From: Lachnospiraceae bacterium
Lineage (GTDB): Bacteria; Bacillota; Clostridia; Lachnospirales; Lachnospiraceae
NCBI GenBank assembly: GCA_024403235.1
Contig: JAKSSF010000001.1
Span: 82,259 to 146,258, forward strand
DNA: 64,000 nucleotides
Direction: 5' to 3'
Both the position numbers and the translations under genes were made by a program. The notes beneath the pieces were generated by a model. That model saw only the letters and a program-made list of their open reading frames with translations. It had not been told where the DNA came from and did no database searches. Shown here piece after piece: positions 1 through 9,193 of the stretch. How positions within the stretch are numbered: position 1 is the stretch's first letter; every line of letters starts with the position of its first letter.

Positions 1-191
1 GACAGTTCGGTCTTTATCGCAGTGTCCCGGATGGATTCCTTTTCCTGATATATAGCCACAACTCTCTCAAAAAGCTCTAGGTCCTCATCGGTCAGGTAGT
101 CGTTGTTACTCAGGTAGTCGCTAGTTGTAACATCGTTGTCTGTATAATCGCTGTCTGCATACTGGCTATCTTTGTTTTCATTCTCATCCAT
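1..191 (-). CDS. Partial protein, acidic N-terminus, possible helix-turn-helix
   Basis: Only the first 63 codons are inside the window; the gene runs off the left edge. The ATG at 191-189 follows a GAGGAGG-like site at 5-8 nt spacing; an upstream ATG (199) opens a different frame. The start is rich in Asp, Asn, Ser and Tyr with a repeating SDYxxND pattern, and is followed by a helical stretch (LTDEDLELFERVVAIYQ) and then SIRDTAIKTEL. That last part resembles the first helices of small HTH proteins, where SI+xTA is common, but the recognition helix lies outside the window, so HTH is inference. It is separated from the polysaccharide genes by a terminator hairpin and is probably not part of that operon. 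Confidence 0.55.
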   Translation of the reverse strand, partial: MDENENKDSQYADSDYTDNDVTTSDYLSNNDYLTDEDLELFERVVAIYQEKESIRDTAIKTEL

Positions 192-238
192 TCTTGCATC
201 CTCCTCTCAACTGTGTTATTCTATCAATATCAAATATC

Positions 239-312
239 TACGTAGCAGTTCGACATAATCATTCTACCACGGGCATAGAATAAACACAATATATACGTGT
301 CAGTTCGACATA
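239..312. repeat. Pair of 19-bp direct repeats upstream of the partial gene
   Basis: TACGTAGCAGTTCGACATA at 239-257 recurs as TACGTGTCAGTTCGACATA at 294-312, with two mismatches and a 55-bp offset (about five helical turns). They lie between the partial gene at 1-191 and the terminator hairpin at 328-371, where an operator for that gene would be expected. No protein is identified. The rest of 192-435 shows no gene I can support. Confidence 0.6.
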
Positions 313-327
313 GTAGCTAAAAAATGT

Positions 328-371
328 ACCTCCTGCAGCTGATCATTCACTTGATCGAGTCCACAGGAGGT
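328..371. terminator. Bidirectional terminator-like hairpin
   Basis: The outer stem ACCTCCTG (328-335) pairs with CAGGAGGT (364-371). A second inner stem, GATCA (341-345) with TGATC (352-356), is nested in the loop. Six T follow on the plus strand (371-376). On the minus strand the stem is followed by ACATTTTTTAG, so it could also end the minus-strand polysaccharide transcript arriving from the vanZ remnant. Confidence 0.65.
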
Positions 372-435
372 TTTTTCGTTATTTGCGTGGTCATATTCAC
401 ACGCTACTCTTCCAGAGTTTCGCTACATAACTGGC

Positions 436-516
436 CTAGCTTATCTCTCGAGCCCCTCCCCGTAGCTTCCATCCGAGGTAATACACTAATCCACCAATAA
501 AAGAGCCTTGGGGGAT
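436..516 (-). pseudogene. Second VanZ C-terminal fragment
   Basis: Directly after the stop codon of the vanZ remnant at 517, and in the same frame, 26 codons read through to a TAG at 438-436. The peptide contains GSFIGGLVYYLGWKL, which mirrors the preceding gene's own end, GGFIGGLIYWPGYRI. This looks like the tail of a second vanZ-type gene left by recombination between two related copies, or an extension lost through a stop. It has no start codon or ribosome site of its own. Confidence 0.5.
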
Positions 517-1124
517 TCACTTCTTATGCTTGTTATGTTTTGTTATGTTATGTTTTTGGATTCGGTAACCGGGCCAGTAGATAAGGCCTCCAATGAAACC
601 ACCTAAAGTATTATAGAACAAGTCTGACAACTGCCATGTTCCTAGACGTAGGAATAATTGCAACATTTCGATAGTGAAGCTGAAAATGAATACAATCTTG
701 GTAGATTGCCAGAGAACTCTGGTTAAGCATACTTCTTCTCCAATTATACGTTCCCTGTATGTCCAAAGTAAAAGGATAGTGAACGGGATAAACAGGGCGA
801 GGTTCTCCGGAACTTCCGTTGTTAATTTACCTTCTGAATCATACAAGCTCCATCCTCCTAACACTTTTGAAAGAGGATTGACCCACATGGAACGTAATAA
901 AAGCGTTCTGAAAAGCACTATAACGGAGTACAGAACCAGCAAAAACATCTTACGAAATAGTAATTCATTTTTAAACCAATTAATTTATTGAAGTGCCACT
1001 TCTCTTAAAGAGTTGTATTGTTTCCAAACGAACATAAAGCATATTGACAGCAACAAGGCATACCAAAACGGCTGATACAACGATAGAAGAATATCCGTTA
1101 CTATATTAATTCTACTATTTTCAT
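517..1124 (-). pseudogene. vanZ: VanZ-family membrane protein, disrupted
   Basis: VanZ-like proteins are small polytopic membrane proteins often found in cell-envelope loci; their role here is unknown. The best start is the ATG at 1124-1122, preceded by AAGGGGGG with 5 nt spacing, but that frame stops after seven codons (TAG at 1103-1101). Moving one base restores a long reading (VTDILLSLYQPFWYALLLS), so one base appears to be missing near 1102. A second lesion is an in-frame TAA at 987-985; the frame continues across it (INWFKNELLFRKMFLLVLY) into the VanZ core. Core motifs include ENLALFIPFTILL and FTIEMLQLFL, followed by LSDLFYNTLGG. A TTG at 1185 opens the same frame but lacks a ribosome site. 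With two independent lesions this is most likely a pseudogene, although the 143-residue 3' part (948-517) could still be translated. Confidence 0.75.
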
Positions 1125-1209
1125 TATATCCCCCCTTAATGTTATTCAATGTGATTATGACGTTGTTTGCATCATTATTACACAATCTTACTCATAAAGC
1201 CTTTATGGG

Positions 1210-2607
1210 TTACCGTCTTATAACCGAGCAGAGTTTTTTATTTATTTTTTTCACAAAAGCGTTGTTTATTATCAAGAACATAATTGTAGCAAATACAAAA
1301 TTCATTGCTGCCACGTAAACATTATTGATATAACACATTCCAAACATATATATGTAATAAATAATGTGAGCTATAGTTTTTTTGCTTATAGAAAAGCTTA
1401 TTTCTCTTCTCAAACGTACATATCTCAAATAACAAACCGTAAAATTCGCTACTATTGTTGAAATGGCTGCCGCATAAAGACCTATATACTTAATCAGCGC
1501 CAAATCTATCACAATATTTGTAATTGCACCACTGACTGTCGTCAGTCCATTCTCAGTTGTTTTCTTCAGGCTGATTTGAATACCACCAAAATATTGAGAT
1601 AACGAACTAAATATAGCTGAGGATATAAGTATTGGACTATACAGCATTCCCTCTATATATCTAAAATTAAATATGTAATTAAATAGAAAGAAGTTTATTG
1701 CCAATAAACCTCCACACAAAGAAATAATTATCGAAATAGTAGAATTATACACTTGATTATAATAAGTATCCCTTGTATCTGAGTCCACCAGTTCAACAGC
1801 TGTCTCTTGCCATGAAATACTAAAAACATTAAAGACTGATGCACAAAGATTCGGAATTTTATATGCTATTGCATAAATGCCATTAGCTGCTGCACCAAGA
1901 AAAATATTAATGAACGTTCTATCTGATACACCAATTATCCACCATGATATATTATTAGGTACTAGAGGTAGTGCGTAACCAACCATCTTTTTAATAATCG
2001 AAATTTTAATTGATCTAAGATCGATAAAACTTAGATATTTTGTTGATAATATCAAGAAAAAACAACCCAGATAATATCCACAGGCATATCCATAAACCAT
2101 GCCAAGAAGGCCTAGCTTTCGAAATAACACGAATACTGTAACAAACACAGCAATACCAATTGTCGATATTACACTTGAAAATGAATAAGCTGTTAACTGC
2201 TTAGTAGCTCTTGCAAATCCCTGCAAATGATTGTTAAGCAACTCTGATATAAACAAGAACACAAACGGGACTGCCATAACCCAATGAGTTGTCTGACGAA
2301 TTATAAGCAATGCGATAACTACAATTACTGTGTTTATAACATTGATTAAAAGTCCTGAGCTTACTATTGGTTTACGCTCGCTGTCGGTATCTTTTTCTAT
2401 AGCAAACCTAAAAATAGCATCTGAAGATGACAAAGATACAAATGGTATAAGCAGTGACACATATGTCGCTAGCAGATCGAAGGTTCCATAGTCTTCCGTT
2501 GAAAGCCAAGCACTAAACAGCGGAATCATTAACAGATTAATTCCTTTTGTTAACATAGTACCGACCGACAGCATTATAGTATTCCTTGCCAGATTTGTCT
2601 TTTGCAC
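1210..2607 (-). CDS. wzx: Wzx-type polysaccharide flippase
   Basis: A 465-residue polytopic membrane protein of the polysaccharide transport (MOP/PST) superfamily, expected to flip undecaprenyl-linked repeat units across the membrane. The start NTIMLSVGTMLTKGINLLMI and the following ETYGxF-like turn (TEDYGTFDLLATYVS) are typical of the family, and hydrophobic segments cover the length expected for 12-14 helices. The start is GTG (2607), with GGGAGGTG about 7 nt upstream. It begins 3 nt after the stop of the preceding gene, so the two are probably translationally coupled. It is the last intact gene of the left polysaccharide module, just before the vanZ remnant. Confidence 0.88.
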   Translation of the reverse strand: MQKTNLARNTIMLSVGTMLTKGINLLMIPLFSAWLSTEDYGTFDLLATYVSLLIPFVSLSSSDAIFRFAIEKDTDSERKPIVSSGLLINVINTVIVVIALLIIRQTTHWVMAVPFVFLFISELLNNHLQGFARATKQLTAYSFSSVISTIGIAVFVTVFVLFRKLGLLGMVYGYACGYYLGCFFLILSTKYLSFIDLRSIKISIIKKMVGYALPLVPNNISWWIIGVSDRTFINIFLGAAANGIYAIAYKIPNLCASVFNVFSISWQETAVELVDSDTRDTYYNQVYNSTISIIISLCGGLLAINFFLFNYIFNFRYIEGMLYSPILISSAIFSSLSQYFGGIQISLKKTTENGLTTVSGAITNIVIDLALIKYIGLYAAAISTIVANFTVCYLRYVRLRREISFSISKKTIAHIIYYIYMFGMCYINNVYVAAMNFVFATIMFLIINNAFVKKINKKLCSVIRR

Positions 2608-2610
2608 AGA

Positions 2611-3714
2611 TCACACCTCCCTTTTTTCTAGATATCTAGTTAGTTCATAAATTCTAGCTGACAGAGTTTCTGGATCCGCAGTATTTCTATACATCCCTTT
2701 TTTATCTGGATCATAAAAATACTGAAGTATAGTTTCGTACAAATACGCTTCCGTTTCTTGTGAGACTTCTTTCAGTAAAGTATATGCAACATACCCATAC
2801 TCATACCCTGGAGAATTGTAAGGAAATCCATATTTATTAATTCCCTTCGAAATCAATCTTTTTATATTGCGCTTATTAACAGCGTATTTGACGGCTTTTT
2901 TTATTCTTTTATCTCTAAATATTTCCTTAGCAGAATATCTTTCATAAAGCACTGCCAGCCCATACAAATCAAACAACTGATATCCCCTTTGCAATTCATT
3001 TTGGCTAGCCAGTTGCTTACCGACAGAAAAATCACATAATACACCCTTGATGTACTTTTTTAAATATCCACCTTTTGAATAGTCATAATTCACTTGATGA
3101 TACAACAAACCACTAGGTTGTACTATCAAATTTTTTTTATAGTTGTCCAAAAACAAGTTAATATCGTTATCTATATCAGCATCATATCTATAATCACATA
3201 TCAAAGACCCTGCAGCTGCAAACCACAATTGATGGTTATATACATAGTCAATTGAGACTATCTTATTATCTACATCTACAATCTTCCATAGCTTTAACTT
3301 CTCGTCAAATACCTCCAATTTGAACAGAGCTTTAGCTTTAATATAATATTTATCATCGTGTAAGATTTTTGCAGCTTCAATTAGACCCTCAATAATCCAT
3401 GCCGGCCCAATAATGCCATTAGTATAGTCCGAAAGTTTATTATCTCGATATATGACGGTTCCATTTTCACTGTAGTTATCACTTTTTAATAGATAATCCG
3501 CTAATATTTGTACCATTTCCTTATACAACTCATTAGCTGTTTTTCTATACAAATAAGAATATGTGCATATCCAATGAGCTGAATTTCTCAATGGTCGTTC
3601 AGTGTCATTATACGGGCCATTATGTCCCGGAGCAACACAGCCATTACTTTTTATATATTGAATTTTGTTATTTGCCATATCTAAAATGACATTTTCAATC
3701 TCTACTTTATTCAT
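2611..3714 (-). CDS. Alpha/alpha-toroid-like protein of polysaccharide locus
   Basis: A 367-residue soluble protein without a signal peptide or membrane segments. Repeating helical hairpins rich in Tyr and Trp (for example WICTYSYLYRKTANELYKE, DYTNGIIGPAWIIEGLIEAA and DYVYNHQLWFAAAGSL) resemble the (alpha/alpha)6 barrels of AGE-type epimerases and unsaturated-glycan hydrolases. I do not recognise a specific family or a complete catalytic motif. It overlaps the end of the broken GT32 gene by 8 nt and is followed 3 nt later by wzx, so it belongs to the biosynthesis operon. A role in modifying or trimming a sugar is possible but unproven. Confidence 0.6.
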   Translation of the reverse strand: MNKVEIENVILDMANNKIQYIKSNGCVAPGHNGPYNDTERPLRNSAHWICTYSYLYRKTANELYKEMVQILADYLLKSDNYSENGTVIYRDNKLSDYTNGIIGPAWIIEGLIEAAKILHDDKYYIKAKALFKLEVFDEKLKLWKIVDVDNKIVSIDYVYNHQLWFAAAGSLICDYRYDADIDNDINLFLDNYKKNLIVQPSGLLYHQVNYDYSKGGYLKKYIKGVLCDFSVGKQLASQNELQRGYQLFDLYGLAVLYERYSAKEIFRDKRIKKAVKYAVNKRNIKRLISKGINKYGFPYNSPGYEYGYVAYTLLKEVSQETEAYLYETILQYFYDPDKKGMYRNTADPETLSARIYELTRYLEKREV

Positions 3715-4651
3715 GTTCCTTTATAATCCTGCCATAATATGTAGTGTTACCGGTATGAGTTTTTTCTTTCCACGGTAATCGATAACTGAGTTTAAATAAA
3801 CTTGTGTTTTTAACAAATGATTGATACACAACTTCATCAAATGCTTCATTCATTTTAGGCCACAATTGTTGAACAGAAGTATTATTATATGGCACATTAT
3901 CTAAATCTGTTTTTACAATTGAACAATTCCTATACAGGTACTCTATACCCAAATCTATCAAGAAAAAATCAATTAAAACATTGTGTTCTGACCAATACTT
4001 ATCAAAAAATTCTGACATTAAATAAAATAGTAAATTATCGTTGCTGCCACCTATTGCAAAGCCAGTCCATTTTCCTTTAGAAATAGAAGTTATTCCGTCA
4101 TTTGGTCGTTTTATTGTCCATAATTATCCACATCTAATTTCTTCAAAGGTTCCAGCAGCAAACATCGTTGCATCGAACCACGTCCCCCCCCATTTTGTTA
4201 ATAATTTAAAACGTACAATATCTGATAAGTGGGTAAGTGAAATCAAGCCTTTATCAACTTTCTCAAGTATTTCTAGTGGCATATCGATATATTCATGCAT
4301 ATTATCTTTATTGACATACACTATTTCTGTTGATGGACTCTTATACTTTTTAATGCTCTCATTACACATCCGCAAAGTCGGATTTTCATTCATATTGCCT
4401 TGATACCAAAATACCCAAATGCAATCTCGTCTATATACTTTTCTTTCTATTGTCTTCCATTCTTCTTCTTTTTCTGCAAAGAAGACAGCATAATCCTTAG
4501 TTAGACGGGATAATTTTATTTCGTTTATTTTATCTTGTATAGCTTGATTATTATTGCTGTTAAATTTCAATTGAAACTGTTTCAGAAATATACGTGAAGT
4601 AAATATTACCCCAAATTCTTTCATATAAATCATTCTTTGTTTAATATTCAT
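3707..4651 (-). pseudogene. GT32/capsular-synthesis-type glycosyltransferase cut by an in-frame TAA
   Basis: The first part (4651-4127, 175 codons) has the hallmarks of the Gly_transf_sug/Caps_synth family: IWVFWYQG, then SDIVRFKLLTKWGGTWFDA, which carries the DxD-like and GG-W-D motifs. The frame stops at TAA 4126-4124, right after TFEEIRCG. Reading on in the same frame gives a sensible continuation (LWTIKRPNDGITSIS, KGKWTGFAIGGS) into a 103-codon ORF (4018-3707) that looks like the family's C-terminal half. One nonsense codon therefore separates two halves of one enzyme of about 314 residues. The N-terminal half keeps the nucleotide-sugar site but is unlikely to be active alone. A sequencing error or a recent mutation would look the same. 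Confidence 0.8.
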
Positions 4652-4745
4652 ATCTTAATGCCTCCTATGATCTTGTCAGAACAATTTTATGAACTAACAA
4701 GCAATAAATCTTTCAAGCATTTAGGTCTCTTTTTCTCTAATTCAC

Positions 4746-5948
4746 TCAACTAGTTTTAAGTACTGAAATATTATAGTTATGTGAAATATTGTACGACACG
4801 ATTAACATAAGGAAAAAGGCGCTATCATAATGAGCCTCTACTAATCCCATCATTAGTACAACCAAAAACCACAGCTTTATAATTTGACTCGGCCTATTAG
4901 CTTCGCCCTTTTCTACTTGCCTATTAATAATTAGTATTATGATTGAAACGCAAGCCATGAGAACAGCTCCACCTAAGAATAGGATCCACAGATAGAAACT
5001 ATGTGTAGAGCCGCCCCACCCCACTTGTCCTGCGATATTTACTAATTGGGAATTTATCACATCGGGCAATTCATATCCATATCCAATAATCGGACTCTTC
5101 TCAATATATGCTAACGAATTAGCCCATATCAAAGTTCTTGAACTTAGTGTTAAATCTTTGTGGAATACCTCAACAAAAAAATGACCTACCGATAATAATA
5201 GTGTTCCTGCTATAATGCTGAAACTAATACCTGCAAATACGCAAAATGATACATATATCTTAGGAAATAATATTTTTTTAATAAACATTTTCTCTTTTCC
5301 AAAATGAATCACAATCATTCCTAAAACAAAAACAGATAAACTTATTACACTAGTTGCAGAAAAAGTAATAAGCGCAGATATCAAAACAATTACACAAAGC
5401 AGATAATACTTCTTTTCTCTTTTATTATCTTCTGAAGAAAGTGCCATCATAGCTATTGCAGGAAGCTGAATATTTATATGGGTATTATCATATCCGAGGA
5501 AATAGTTTCTCGAATACGCTCCTGCAGAATACATTCCTTCTGGAAATAACAACACTGTAATAAAATTAACTAACACTAGTGCCATGAGTACATTAGCATA
5601 ATTCCTTACAAAGGATTTTCCCTTCCGGGAAATACTTCGGTCAATAAATGCCCATACCCCAATCTGTTGGATCATCATAATCATAAATCTATGCGACTCA
5701 CCGTAAGGATTACTAGCTGTCGCAATGTACTCTACAACAAGAGCAATGACAATCATCCAAAATACTGGGGAATATGCCCGCTGCTGTTCTCGTAAAATAA
5801 AGTACAACGCATAAAAAAATAACGCGTATTGAACAAGAGCCATGATCCATCCAAATATTTTAAAATTGCTATACAAATATGTTGGCATGTTGATTATCAA
5901 AGCAACAACTGTCCAATATAAAGTACTCTTTTTTATCGAGAAATTCAC
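4746..5948 (-). CDS. wzy: Wzy-type O-antigen/capsule polymerase
   Basis: A 400-residue polytopic membrane protein with about ten hydrophobic segments and one larger outer loop late in the sequence (from SSRTLIWANSLAYI through GYGYELPDV to GSTHSFYLWILFLGG). The pattern S-R-x3W ... GxGxE ... HSFYL is typical of O-antigen ligase/polymerase proteins, which join lipid-linked repeat units outside the membrane. The start is GTG (5948), overlapping the preceding GT2 stop as GTGA. Together with the flippase nearby it marks a Wzx/Wzy pathway. Polymerases vary greatly in sequence, so the assignment rests on topology and context. Confidence 0.8.
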   Translation of the reverse strand: MNFSIKKSTLYWTVVALIINMPTYLYSNFKIFGWIMALVQYALFFYALYFILREQQRAYSPVFWMIVIALVVEYIATASNPYGESHRFMIMMIQQIGVWAFIDRSISRKGKSFVRNYANVLMALVLVNFITVLLFPEGMYSAGAYSRNYFLGYDNTHINIQLPAIAMMALSSEDNKREKKYYLLCVIVLISALITFSATSVISLSVFVLGMIVIHFGKEKMFIKKILFPKIYVSFCVFAGISFSIIAGTLLLSVGHFFVEVFHKDLTLSSRTLIWANSLAYIEKSPIIGYGYELPDVINSQLVNIAGQVGWGGSTHSFYLWILFLGGAVLMACVSIIILIINRQVEKGEANRPSQIIKLWFLVVLMMGLVEAHYDSAFFLMLIVSYNISHNYNISVLKTS

Positions 5949-6913
5949 TTCTTTTTTCCCCCCATAATTAACGGATATATGTTGCTACAATATACTCCTT
6001 TAATTCTCTTCTTTATTCCATAGTTTCTAAGTTCTTTAGTTATTTCAGAGAGGTTAACTACACGAGTAAGGTCAATCTTTTCTATGTTATATTTAAAAAA
6101 ATCAAAAATGATTCTTTTCAATTTCGTATCGTCGATGTTCTCCAATTTTTCCATCTGGAAATAATAGTGTTTAAACTCTATTGTTGAAATATACTTGTCA
6201 TATTTATCATATTCATTCTGCTGGAAATAATGCTTTTTTACATATTTAAAAGATTCAACAATATCAAATATTTTGAACGAAACACTGTTACTTATACTAG
6301 TTGGAACATAACGCCAACCATATATATATTCATTGATTGTCACGACTTTTTGACAATGTAGCATAGCATTTAGGAAATAATTTAAATCTTGTCCTATGCG
6401 GACGTTCGCCCACAACAAATTATTATTAACAATCAAGTCTCGCTTATATAATTTGTTTGATGGGTTTGGAATTGTTCCTATCATTGTCCATTTCTCTTCT
6501 CTTGAATATGTTTCCATTCCAGTAAACATATCTATTTTTGCAATTTCTCCCCCATCTTGAGAAATTGTAAGGTAATTCCCAATGCCAATATCAGCACCTT
6601 CGCTGGAACACAAATTATACAGTTTTTCTACGGCTGCTGGGTAAACCACATCATCAGAATCAAGAAATAATACATAGTCGCCGCATATACTTTTTAACCC
6701 ACAATTTCTTGCTATTGGTGCTCCCATATTATCTTGTTTTATTACGGTTACAAGGCCTTTTTTCTCATATGAGCTCAACACTTGAAGCGATGCGTCTGAA
6801 GAACCGTCGTCAACGACTACAATCTGTTTTTCTATTTTTAATGACAATACTGATTCTATGCAATCGCTCAAATACTTCTCAGCATTATAATTTGGAATGA
6901 CTACACTAATCAC
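5945..6913 (-). CDS. GT2 glycosyltransferase
   Basis: A 322-residue GT-A-fold family 2 glycosyltransferase. It has ISVVIPNYNAEKYL at the N-terminus, VVDDGSSD at residues 33-40 and the metal/nucleotide-sugar motif LDSDD at 84-88, followed by a basic C-terminal region. It should add one sugar to the lipid-linked repeat unit on the cytoplasmic face; donor and linkage cannot be read from the sequence. It starts at GTG with AGAGGA upstream and overlaps both neighbours by 4 nt (GTGA at each end), so it is tightly coupled with the acetyltransferase before it and the polymerase after it. Confidence 0.88.
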   Translation of the reverse strand: MISVVIPNYNAEKYLSDCIESVLSLKIEKQIVVVDDGSSDASLQVLSSYEKKGLVTVIKQDNMGAPIARNCGLKSICGDYVLFLDSDDVVYPAAVEKLYNLCSSEGADIGIGNYLTISQDGGEIAKIDMFTGMETYSREEKWTMIGTIPNPSNKLYKRDLIVNNNLLWANVRIGQDLNYFLNAMLHCQKVVTINEYIYGWRYVPTSISNSVSFKIFDIVESFKYVKKHYFQQNEYDKYDKYISTIEFKHYYFQMEKLENIDDTKLKRIIFDFFKYNIEKIDLTRVVNLSEITKELRNYGIKKRIKGVYCSNIYPLIMGGKKK

Positions 6914-7599
6914 TTTATTTCCTCTTGTTTTTCCATAAATTCTTCAATTGTATCGTAACGCTTTTCCATATTTTTAAGTGCAAACGGAATAGCCGACTGC
7001 GAAAAATACTTTTTCATATTAGAATCAGATTTTTCAACAAACAAAGTTGCATATAATCCAACGTTTTCTAGTCTTGGATACTGTCCATATACTTCCCTAT
7101 ATCTATTAAAGTAACAAGCTGCACTTGTCTCAAAATCTTTGCTTAGTTTTTCATAATACTGGTCCAATGTGTAAATTTTTCTTGCGGGATTACCTGCATA
7201 TACGGAATTACTTTCAACCTGCCCGGAAACAACGCTCCCTGCACCAATTATCACATTATCACCAATATTGGCACCCATTAGTATTATTGATCCATTTCCA
7301 ATAAAAACATTATTACCGATAATGGTACACCTTTGTCTGCCAGGTGCTTTTTTATAATAGTTTGCCAAAACTGAATAGCTCCAGTCGTGAGCTAACACTT
7401 TTACACCTTCCGTTATACACACATCATCTCCAATTTTTACAAAGATCCCCCTTTGAACATCAATGGAGTTCGTTTTCGGTCTCACAAACCATGTACGTTT
7501 CCCAATTGTGACTCCATTTTTTCTTAAATAACCTACATAAGCTTCCGAAGAATGCGTATTTGGAAATATCAATTTATTGATTATTTGTTTCATTCCCAC
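6910..7599 (-). CDS. Hexapeptide-repeat acyltransferase (CatB/WbbJ-like)
   Basis: A 229-residue protein with a left-handed beta-helix core (residues about 45-140) of imperfect [LIV]-G-x4 repeats: IGDDVCITEGVKVLAHD, then IIGNNVFIGNGSIILMGANI and VIIGAGSVVSGQV, closing with the usual VYAGNPARKI. A C-terminal helical extension of about 80 residues is longer than in minimal family members. It probably O- or N-acetylates a sugar of the repeat unit using acetyl-CoA. The likely start is GTG at 7599, with AGGTGGGGG about 8 nt upstream, directly after the preceding GT2 stop; an ATG two codons inside is less well placed. Confidence 0.82.
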   Translation of the reverse strand: MGMKQIINKLIFPNTHSSEAYVGYLRKNGVTIGKRTWFVRPKTNSIDVQRGIFVKIGDDVCITEGVKVLAHDWSYSVLANYYKKAPGRQRCTIIGNNVFIGNGSIILMGANIGDNVIIGAGSVVSGQVESNSVYAGNPARKIYTLDQYYEKLSKDFETSAACYFNRYREVYGQYPRLENVGLYATLFVEKSDSNMKKYFSQSAIPFALKNMEKRYDTIEEFMEKQEEIK

Positions 7600-8613
7600 T
7601 TAAATTACCCCCACCTTCATTAACAATAATATTGCAACACGTAGCTTATATTTTACTACTATCAAAAACATTCTTTGTTTAATTTGAATCTTATTTATCG
7701 GATAAAGCCTAACATTACGTTCAACAACCGGATGGGAAAGTATTAAATTAATTGTTTTGCAAATATCGCTAGGTTTTTTCCCTGAAATAGAGTGTTTTTC
7801 CTGGTGAATACAACTTCTTACATTTACAAAAAACTGTCTTCTAAATCGAGTAATCTTCGATTCATCAGCCGCTATTTTCTTTTCAACTTCTTCATATAAA
7901 TAACATATTTTCTCTAACATACCATTTCTATACTTTTGCGTCAGAGAACCAGGAGTAATTCTATATAAATATGATGTAGAATTAATAACTTTAACTCGCT
8001 TAGCATGTTTATAATACTCAGAATCCCAGATAATATCTTCTGAAATAAATTCCCTTTCAGATGGGAAACGTAAGTGATTACGATTAATTACGTGCATTGA
8101 GTACATAACATTCCAAACCGACATACGTATAGCATCTTTCTTATCTGGCGCACTTCCTAGCATTCTTGCAAATAGCAAATCATATACCTGCTCATTTGTG
8201 TACAATTCATCGCTATACTGTTCAATAAATTCTATATTCCCATTTTCTGAAACTCGTTTAAATCCTCCAATACAAGTATCTGCATCATTACATTCAATGG
8301 CATCTAAAAGCAATTTCACCAAGTCGGGCTCTGCAATATCATCGGAATCAATAAATGTTACATAATCACCACTAGCATTATCAAGTCCAGTATTTCTCGC
8401 ATAACCCAGTCCTGCATTTGTTTTGTGAACAACTTTAACACGCGGATCAATTAAAGCATATTCATCGCAAATCATTCCACTACTATCAGTAGAACCATCG
8501 TCAACTAGAACAATCTCTATATTCTTATAGGTTTGATTAACCAAGGAATCAACACACTTTTTCAAGTATTTTTCAACATTATATACGGGTACTACTATAG
8601 TAACTAAATGCAT
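7600..8613 (-). CDS. GT2 glycosyltransferase
   Basis: A 337-residue family 2 glycosyltransferase. It shows VTIVVPVYNVEKYLKKCVDS, LVDDGSTD at about 37-44, NAGLGYARNTGL, and IDSDD at 88-92 for nucleotide-sugar and metal binding. The C-terminal half is basic with a hydrophobic tail end (IVVKYKLRVAILLLMKVGVI) that may touch the membrane. An AGGGG site lies 8 nt before the ATG. It sits between two acetyltransferase genes and abuts the downstream gene. The exact donor and acceptor are unknown. Confidence 0.88.
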   Translation of the reverse strand: MHLVTIVVPVYNVEKYLKKCVDSLVNQTYKNIEIVLVDDGSTDSSGMICDEYALIDPRVKVVHKTNAGLGYARNTGLDNASGDYVTFIDSDDIAEPDLVKLLLDAIECNDADTCIGGFKRVSENGNIEFIEQYSDELYTNEQVYDLLFARMLGSAPDKKDAIRMSVWNVMYSMHVINRNHLRFPSEREFISEDIIWDSEYYKHAKRVKVINSTSYLYRITPGSLTQKYRNGMLEKICYLYEEVEKKIAADESKITRFRRQFFVNVRSCIHQEKHSISGKKPSDICKTINLILSHPVVERNVRLYPINKIQIKQRMFLIVVKYKLRVAILLLMKVGVI

Positions 8614-8627
8614 TGTGAAATCCCCTT

Positions 8628-9167
8628 CTAAACAGATTTACTAACCCTGGCAGGTACTCCAACGGCAACCGTATGCTCAGGTATATCTTTTGTTACCACT
8701 GCTCCAGCAGCTATAATTGCTCCATCTCCAATTGTAACCCCTTTTAAAATAGTTACATTAGCGCCTATCCAAACCTCATTACCTATTATTACTGGCGCAC
8801 CAGTAAGCTTTCCCGTTACTGCCTCATTTTCAAATATATGGTCATGATCGACAACAACCACATTATTAGCAAACATACAGTGATTACCAATGGTTATCTG
8901 ATATTCAGACGTAATGCTACAATTATGATTAAAAAAACACTTATCTCCAATTGTAATATTTCCACTTTCCGTACATTTTAGATACAGAGGTCCTCTACTC
9001 ATAAGAAATGATCCGATAGAGAGAGAGGATCTTCCCAATAATTCAACATTAAGACTTCCTCTTATAGAGTTGAACCATGACATATTAATCCTCTCTCCGT
9101 ATTGAATCTTGTATCTACATTTCAAAGAAATTGTACGAATAGTTCTTAAAAGCTTTCCTATTATCAT
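8628..9167 (-). CDS. Hexapeptide-repeat acetyltransferase (maltose/galactoside acetyltransferase-like)
   Basis: A 179-residue left-handed beta-helix acetyltransferase. It ends with the classic block [18 protein letters not shown] plus [17 protein letters not shown] and [13 protein letters not shown], which forms the acetyl-CoA-binding end of the helix. The HDHIFEN segment holds the usual catalytic His region. It probably acetylates a sugar in the repeat unit or an intermediate. The start ATG (9167) has GAGGG 8 nt upstream. It lies 14 nt before the GT2 gene and 26 nt after the GT4 gene in the same transcript. Confidence 0.85.
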   Translation of the reverse strand: MIIGKLLRTIRTISLKCRYKIQYGERINMSWFNSIRGSLNVELLGRSSLSIGSFLMSRGPLYLKCTESGNITIGDKCFFNHNCSITSEYQITIGNHCMFANNVVVVDHDHIFENEAVTGKLTGAPVIIGNEVWIGANVTILKGVTIGDGAIIAAGAVVTKDIPEHTVAVGVPARVSKSV

Positions 9168-9193
9168 CTCAACACCCTCAATCGCAGAGAATT

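Noticed and set aside
4124..4126. Stop-codon readthrough or recoding of TAA
   Set aside because: Only two genes show in-frame TAA and one of them (vanZ) has a second lesion. No SECIS-like or pyl context is visible. Simple decay is more likely.
4041..4403. 120-codon plus-strand ORF across the broken GT32 gene
   Set aside because: It spans the nonsense site on the opposite strand and has no family features; the minus strand shows the GT32 motifs.
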